Shown here: positions 60,109 through 64,000 of the stretch, in pieces
How positions within the stretch are numbered: the stretch's first letter is position 1
How the letters are laid out: each line of letters opens with the position of its first letter
NCBI GenBank assembly: GCA_947301965.1
Contig: CAMYUM010000005.1
Span: forward strand, 22,128-86,127
From: an uncultured Azospirillum sp.
GTDB lineage: Bacteria > Pseudomonadota > Alphaproteobacteria > RF32 > CAG-239
Length of the DNA stretch: 64,000 nucleotides
Reading direction: 5' to 3'
The notes under the pieces: generated by a model
Database searches by the model: none
Told to the model about the DNA's origin: nothing
Seen by the model: only the letters and a program-made list of their open reading frames with translations
Made by a program: the position numbers and the translations under genes

Positions 60109-62025
60109 ATGAGCAATAAAGTTATTGGTATCGATTTGGGTACAACCAACTCCTGCTTTGCCGTTATGGAAGGCAAAGACGCCAAAGTTTTGGAAAACAG
60201 TGAAGGCGCAAGAACAACTCCTTCAATTGTTGCTTTTACCGACAACGAACGTTTGGTCGGAGCGGCAGCAAAACGTCAAGCCGTAACCAACCCCGAAAAC
60301 ACGTTGTTTGCCATTAAGCGCTTGATCGGACGTCGTTTTGATTCGCCCGAAGTTGAAAAAGATAAAAAACTGGTGCCTTTCAAAATTGTTTCCGGTGACA
60401 ACGGTGATGCTTGGGTTGAAGTAAAAGATCAAAAATATGCCCCATCACAGATTTCGGCAATCGTATTGCAAAAAATCAAAGAATATGCCGAGGCTTATTT
60501 GGGCGAGCCGATTGATAAAGCGGTTATTACCGTTCCGGCATATTTTAATGACTCGCAACGTCAGGCTACTAAAGACGCAGGAAAAATTGCCGGCTTAGAT
60601 GTTTTGCGTATTATCAACGAGCCGACAGCCGCGGCCTTGGCTTATGGTCTGGATAAAAACACCAGCGGCACAATTGCAGTTTATGACTTGGGCGGCGGTA
60701 CGTTTGATATTTCTATTTTGGAAATCGGTGACGGTGTGTTTGAAGTTAAGTCCACCAACGGTGATACTTTCCTCGGAGGTGAAGACTTTGACCAACGCAT
60801 TGTTAACTATTTGGCCGAAGAGTTCAAAAAAGAAAGCGGTATTGATTTGAAAAACGACCGTTTGGCTTTGCAACGTTTGAAAGAAGCCGCCGAAAAGGCC
60901 AAAATTGAACTGTCTGCCGCCACACAAACCGATGTTAATTTACCGTTTATTACTGCTGATGCAACCGGTCCTAAACACCTCAATATCAAATTGACCAGAG
61001 CCAAATTGGAAGCTTTGGTTGATGACTTGATTGAGCGTACTGTTGAGCCGTGCAAAAAAGCTTTGGCCGATGCCGGATTGACTGCCGGAGATGTTAAGGA
61101 AGTTATTTTGGTCGGCGGTATGACACGTATGCCAAAAGTACAGGAAAAAGTTAAAGAGATATTCGGCAAAGAACCTCATAAAGGTGTTAACCCTGATGAA
61201 GTTGTTGCCGTCGGTGCAGCTATTCAGGGCGGTGTTTTGATGGGCGATGTCAAAGATGTGTTGTTGCTTGATGTTACTCCGCTTTCTTTGGGTATTGAAA
61301 CATTGGGCGGTGTATTCACTCGTTTGATTGACCGCAACACCACAATTCCGACACGCAAGAGCCAGGTTTTCTCTACTGCGGAAGACGGGCAGACGGCAGT
61401 TACCATCAGAGTGTTCCAGGGCGAACGCGAAATGGCTGCCGACAACAAATTGCTCGGACAGTTTGATTTGGTCGGTATTCCGCCGGCTCCGCGCGGTATG
61501 CCGCAAATTGAAGTTACATTCGATATTGATGCTAACGGTATTGTTAATGTTTCGGCCAAGGATAAGGCCACAAACAAAGAACAAGCTATTCGTATTCAGG
61601 CTAGCGGCGGTTTATCTGATGCCGATATTGAAAAGATGGTAAAAGATGCTGAAGCTAATGCCGAAGCCGATAAGAAAAAGAAAGAAGTTGTTGAGGCTCG
61701 TAACCAGGCCGAAGGTTTGGTTCACGCCACCGAAAAAACTTTGAAAGAAAATGCCGACAAGATTTCTGATGCCGATAAAAAAGCTATTGAAACCGAAATT
61801 AAGGCTCTTAAGACCGCTCTTGAAGCGGACGATGCCGCGGCAATCAAAGAAAAAACCGAGAGTTTAATGCAGGCTTCATTAAAACTGGGTGAGGCTATGT
61901 ATAAACAAGCCGGAGCAAACGCCGGTGCTCAGCAAGGACCGGATATGGGCGCAACCGCAGGAAACAGCGGTGAGCAGCCTAAAGATGACGGTGTTGTTGA
62001 TGCCGATTTTGAAGAAGTAAAATAA
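60109..62025 (+). CDS. dnaK: Molecular chaperone DnaK (Hsp70)
   Basis: A 638-aa Hsp70. ATPase domain: [80 protein letters not shown]; linker [19 protein letters not shown]; substrate-binding domain with [21 protein letters not shown]-terminal tail ending [12 protein letters not shown], the typical EEVK end. GAGGGA precedes ATG 60109. The expected dnaJ does not follow; instead an autotransporter-like gene does. The J-protein at 33822 lacks the zinc domain, so a true DnaJ must be elsewhere. Confidence 0.97.
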   Translation: MSNKVIGIDLGTTNSCFAVMEGKDAKVLENSEGARTTPSIVAFTDNERLVGAAAKRQAVTNPENTLFAIKRLIGRRFDSPEVEKDKKLVPFKIVSGDNGDAWVEVKDQKYAPSQISAIVLQKIKEYAEAYLGEPIDKAVITVPAYFNDSQRQATKDAGKIAGLDVLRIINEPTAAALAYGLDKNTSGTIAVYDLGGGTFDISILEIGDGVFEVKSTNGDTFLGGEDFDQRIVNYLAEEFKKESGIDLKNDRLALQRLKEAAEKAKIELSAATQTDVNLPFITADATGPKHLNIKLTRAKLEALVDDLIERTVEPCKKALADAGLTAGDVKEVILVGGMTRMPKVQEKVKEIFGKEPHKGVNPDEVVAVGAAIQGGVLMGDVKDVLLLDVTPLSLGIETLGGVFTRLIDRNTTIPTRKSQVFSTAEDGQTAVTIRVFQGEREMAADNKLLGQFDLVGIPPAPRGMPQIEVTFDIDANGIVNVSAKDKATNKEQAIRIQASGGLSDADIEKMVKDAEANAEADKKKKEVVEARNQAEGLVHATEKTLKENADKISDADKKAIETEIKALKTALEADDAAAIKEKTESLMQASLKLGEAMYKQAGANAGAQQGPDMGATAGNSGEQPKDDGVVDADFEEVK

Positions 62026-62042
62026 CTTACTTTCAATGGAAC

Positions 62043-62070
62043 AAAACCGCCCTTCTCGGGCGGTTTTTTT
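62043..62070 (+). terminator. Intrinsic terminator after dnaK
   Basis: AAAACCGCCC / GGGCGGTTTT, a perfect 10-bp stem with a TTCTC loop and seven Ts. The 132-bp gap that follows has two TATAAT-like hexamers (62159 and 62171) upstream of the next gene, without good -35 partners. Confidence 0.93.
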
Positions 62071-62202
62071 ATATCGATTCGCCACCGAAAAGCAACCAAT
62101 CGTCTAACCCTTTAAAAATACGAAAAATTAAACACTTTTTAATTCCTTTAAAATATGGTATAATGTTAGTTATAATGTGAGACCTTTGTAGGGGAGGTTG
62201 CC

Positions 62203-64000
62203 ATGAAAAATTTGTATTTATTATCCGCTTTGCTTGTCGGCACATTTTTAAGCGTTCCTGCTTTTGCCGGAGACTATGAAGTTACTGCTGACCAACTAAA
62301 CGCTGCCACACCTCATTTTACGTGGGAAGAAGTTAATGATATGTCCACGCCCGGAGCGGCTGTTGCCGATGATTGGGACAACACCGGATATGTTAATATC
62401 GTTGATTATGACAACGCTCCCTATTTTCGTACTTTTAATTTTGCTTACAGTGCTCCCGAGGATTATAACCGTATAAGCGGGCGGACATGGTATGACCCGA
62501 TTACCGAAAAGACAACTTTTTATAACGCTATATATAATATTGGCTCCAGCACTTCTTATCCCGATCTTACTGCCGACTTTGTCTATAGCGGTATTCTCAA
62601 TTATAGCAACATTGGCAACATTACCGGCGACTTTGTAGGCTTTAATGACGGATTGGCAACAAATAGTTCAGTGTACGCGGCAATAAGCAACATAGTGTAT
62701 GATGCCGATCAACCTTTTGTTTCTATCGGAGATATAAATGGTAACTTTGTCGGGACTTATGGTATTTACAACTATGTTAATGATTCTCCTCGTCACAATA
62801 GTCAGTTTGCGACCATTGGTGACATCACTTCTCGACTGATTGCGGGAAACATTAAAGGCGAATATGGAGGCTTTCTCCTCAATGAGAATGGTACTGTTGG
62901 CAATATAAATGCTGAAACTGCTATCAACAACGCGGCAAAATTCGGTGGGTATATAGCCAATGTGGGCATAGAAAATTTTTATTATGATGACCAATGGGAA
63001 TACGTTCCGCCGACACCTAAACTTGCTAAAGCAGAGGATGACGGTCGGATAACGGACCCCGAAAAATATTCCGCTACTGTCGGCAATATTTCAGGTAATA
63101 TCATTGGTAACATTGCGATTAATTCTGAAGCTTATGGTGGTGCTATTTATAACGAATACGGGCAAATCGGCGATATCAGTGCGAATTTCTTGGGTAATTA
63201 TGCCAAAGAGTATATACTTGAATCACTTCCTACAATTGATGTTCCTGTTGTTAATGAGGAATTTGTTTCGGACGATACTCAAAGTTACCCGACTCATTCG
63301 GGTGGCGCTATTGCCAACTTCAACGGTAAAATCGGCACCATCAGCGGAGATTTTAAAGACAACTTTGCTGAAGGAGCAATGGCTGTCGGTGGTGCTATTG
63401 CCAATATGATACAATTACGGAGCCGTACTCAACCGGTTATTCAAGAATGGGTAGAGTGGGAAGATACCTTTAACGTCAAAAATATAGTTCGTTTGTATGA
63501 CGTATATGCCGAACGCATGAATATTGAGGGTTCAACCTTTGATAACAACTATGCGCATTCAACCGAAGACAATGCCTACGGCGGGGCTATTTATAATGAC
63601 TTTTATTTTGAAGATGACCGTTCCGTTTATCACGAATATCTCAATGATGAAGAATGGCTTTTGTCAGAAGGTTATGTTTATATGAGCGATGAAGAACTGC
63701 AACAGAAGATTATTAATGTTAAAGCCAATGCTGCTTTGACTTTAACTAACACCAACTTCATCAATAATCATGCTGATTCTGACAGCGGTCGCGCTTTTGG
63801 CGGTGCGATTTATTCTACCGGTGATGTCAATATTATTGCCAAAGACGGTAAAACCTCGCTGTTTAGCGGTAACACCGCTAATGGTGAAAATAACGCTATT
63901 TATATGCAGGCATCGATTCAAAAAACAAATTTATTAGATCTTATTAATGTTGATCCGCTCTTACCCTCCAACTTGAACCTGACAGCTGTTGACAACGGTA
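62203..64000 (+). CDS. Autotransporter-like surface protein, partial (runs off right edge)
   Basis: Open from ATG 62203 (GGGGAGG upstream) to the window end, 599 codons without a stop; it is missing from the ORF track for that reason. Signal peptide MKNLYLLSALLVGTFLSVPA, then a Gly/Asn-rich repeat region: IGNITGDFVG, IGDINGNFVG, VGNISGNIIGNI, IGDISANFLGN, IGTISGDFKDNF, mixed with GGAIYN / GGAIAN / GGAIYS motifs of polymorphic outer-membrane and autotransporter passengers. A beta-helix passenger is likely; the beta-barrel that would confirm a type V secretion protein is beyond the window. Role could be adhesion; this is inference. Confidence 0.75.
   Translation, partial: MKNLYLLSALLVGTFLSVPAFAGDYEVTADQLNAATPHFTWEEVNDMSTPGAAVADDWDNTGYVNIVDYDNAPYFRTFNFAYSAPEDYNRISGRTWYDPITEKTTFYNAIYNIGSSTSYPDLTADFVYSGILNYSNIGNITGDFVGFNDGLATNSSVYAAISNIVYDADQPFVSIGDINGNFVGTYGIYNYVNDSPRHNSQFATIGDITSRLIAGNIKGEYGGFLLNENGTVGNINAETAINNAAKFGGYIANVGIENFYYDDQWEYVPPTPKLAKAEDDGRITDPEKYSATVGNISGNIIGNIAINSEAYGGAIYNEYGQIGDISANFLGNYAKEYILESLPTIDVPVVNEEFVSDDTQSYPTHSGGAIANFNGKIGTISGDFKDNFAEGAMAVGGAIANMIQLRSRTQPVIQEWVEWEDTFNVKNIVRLYDVYAERMNIEGSTFDNNYAHSTEDNAYGGAIYNDFYFEDDRSVYHEYLNDEEWLLSEGYVYMSDEELQQKIINVKANAALTLTNTNFINNHADSDSGRAFGGAIYSTGDVNIIAKDGKTSLFSGNTANGENNAIYMQASIQKTNLLDLINVDPLLPSNLNLTAVDNG

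Noticed and set aside
60940-61584. 214-aa minus-strand ORF inside dnaK
   Set aside because: Antisense shadow of a highly conserved gene; no RBS or recognisable motif.

Overview
The window is 64 kb of a moderately AT-rich (roughly 40-43% G+C by eye) bacterial chromosome. Its housekeeping genes (cmk-rpsA, accA, accD, ihfB-lapA, dnaK, rmuC, truA, an ELM1-family gene, a probable rquA) point to an alphaproteobacterium. The pilin leader style and general character suggest an uncultured, host- or gut-associated Rhodospirillales-like lineage; that placement is inference from gene content, not from a marker search.

Left third (1-19.8 kb, all minus strand, transcribed right to left): a long type IV secretion locus. 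In transcription order it has three tandem VirB2/TrbC-like pilin subunits, a hairpin terminator, a VirB3-like protein, a VirB4/DotO-family ATPase, four exported helix-rich proteins (481, 220, 406 and 1286 aa, VirB5/TrbJ-like in layout only), an IcmL/DotI-like protein, a 62-aa lipoprotein, a second IcmL/DotI-like protein, a DotH/IcmK-like protein with a SPOR-like tail, a 1569-aa repeat protein in the DotG position, and the start of another protein with the same repeats that runs off the left edge. The core (DotI-DotH-DotG order) is of the Dot/Icm (IVB) type, while the VirB2-VirB3-VirB4 block looks like the IVA type.

20-33 kb (plus strand, divergent from the above): an OmpA-like membrane protein, then an R64/IncI-style type IVb pilus operon: PilL/TcpQ-like lipoprotein, PilN secretin, PilO, PilP, PilQ ATPase, PilR, a pilin-like protein, and the major pilin PilS with its own strong promoter and terminator. 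Next come an OpgB-like phosphoglycerol transferase and another pilin-like protein. The side-by-side IVB secretion core and IVb pilus recalls the tra/pil arrangement of IncI plasmids, but no relaxase, coupling protein, integrase or partition gene is visible and housekeeping genes follow directly, so the locus appears chromosomal.

33-64 kb: mostly core genes in short operons on both strands: a CbpA-like DnaJ with a DUF1349 protein, small exported proteins, ELM1-like protein, rsmE-rquA, cmk-rpsA (with a structured leader), tRNA-Ser(GGA), an AT-rich MFS gene, a CPA2 antiporter, a three-domain MFS/acyltransferase/acyl-ACP synthetase fusion, a duplicated small membrane protein, a Gfo/Idh oxidoreductase with truA, yejAB-like transporter genes without yejEF, accA-rmuC, ihfB-lapA-accD, a thymidine/AMP phosphorylase family gene, dnaK, and the first 599 codons of an autotransporter-like surface protein at the right edge.

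The part most worth follow-up is the 1-33 kb secretion/pilus locus, especially the giant DGxVxDxxGxxIG repeat proteins and the pilin-like genes around the phosphoglycerol transferase. No intergenic stretch exceeds 300 bp; the largest is the 292-bp divergent region at 19783-20074.
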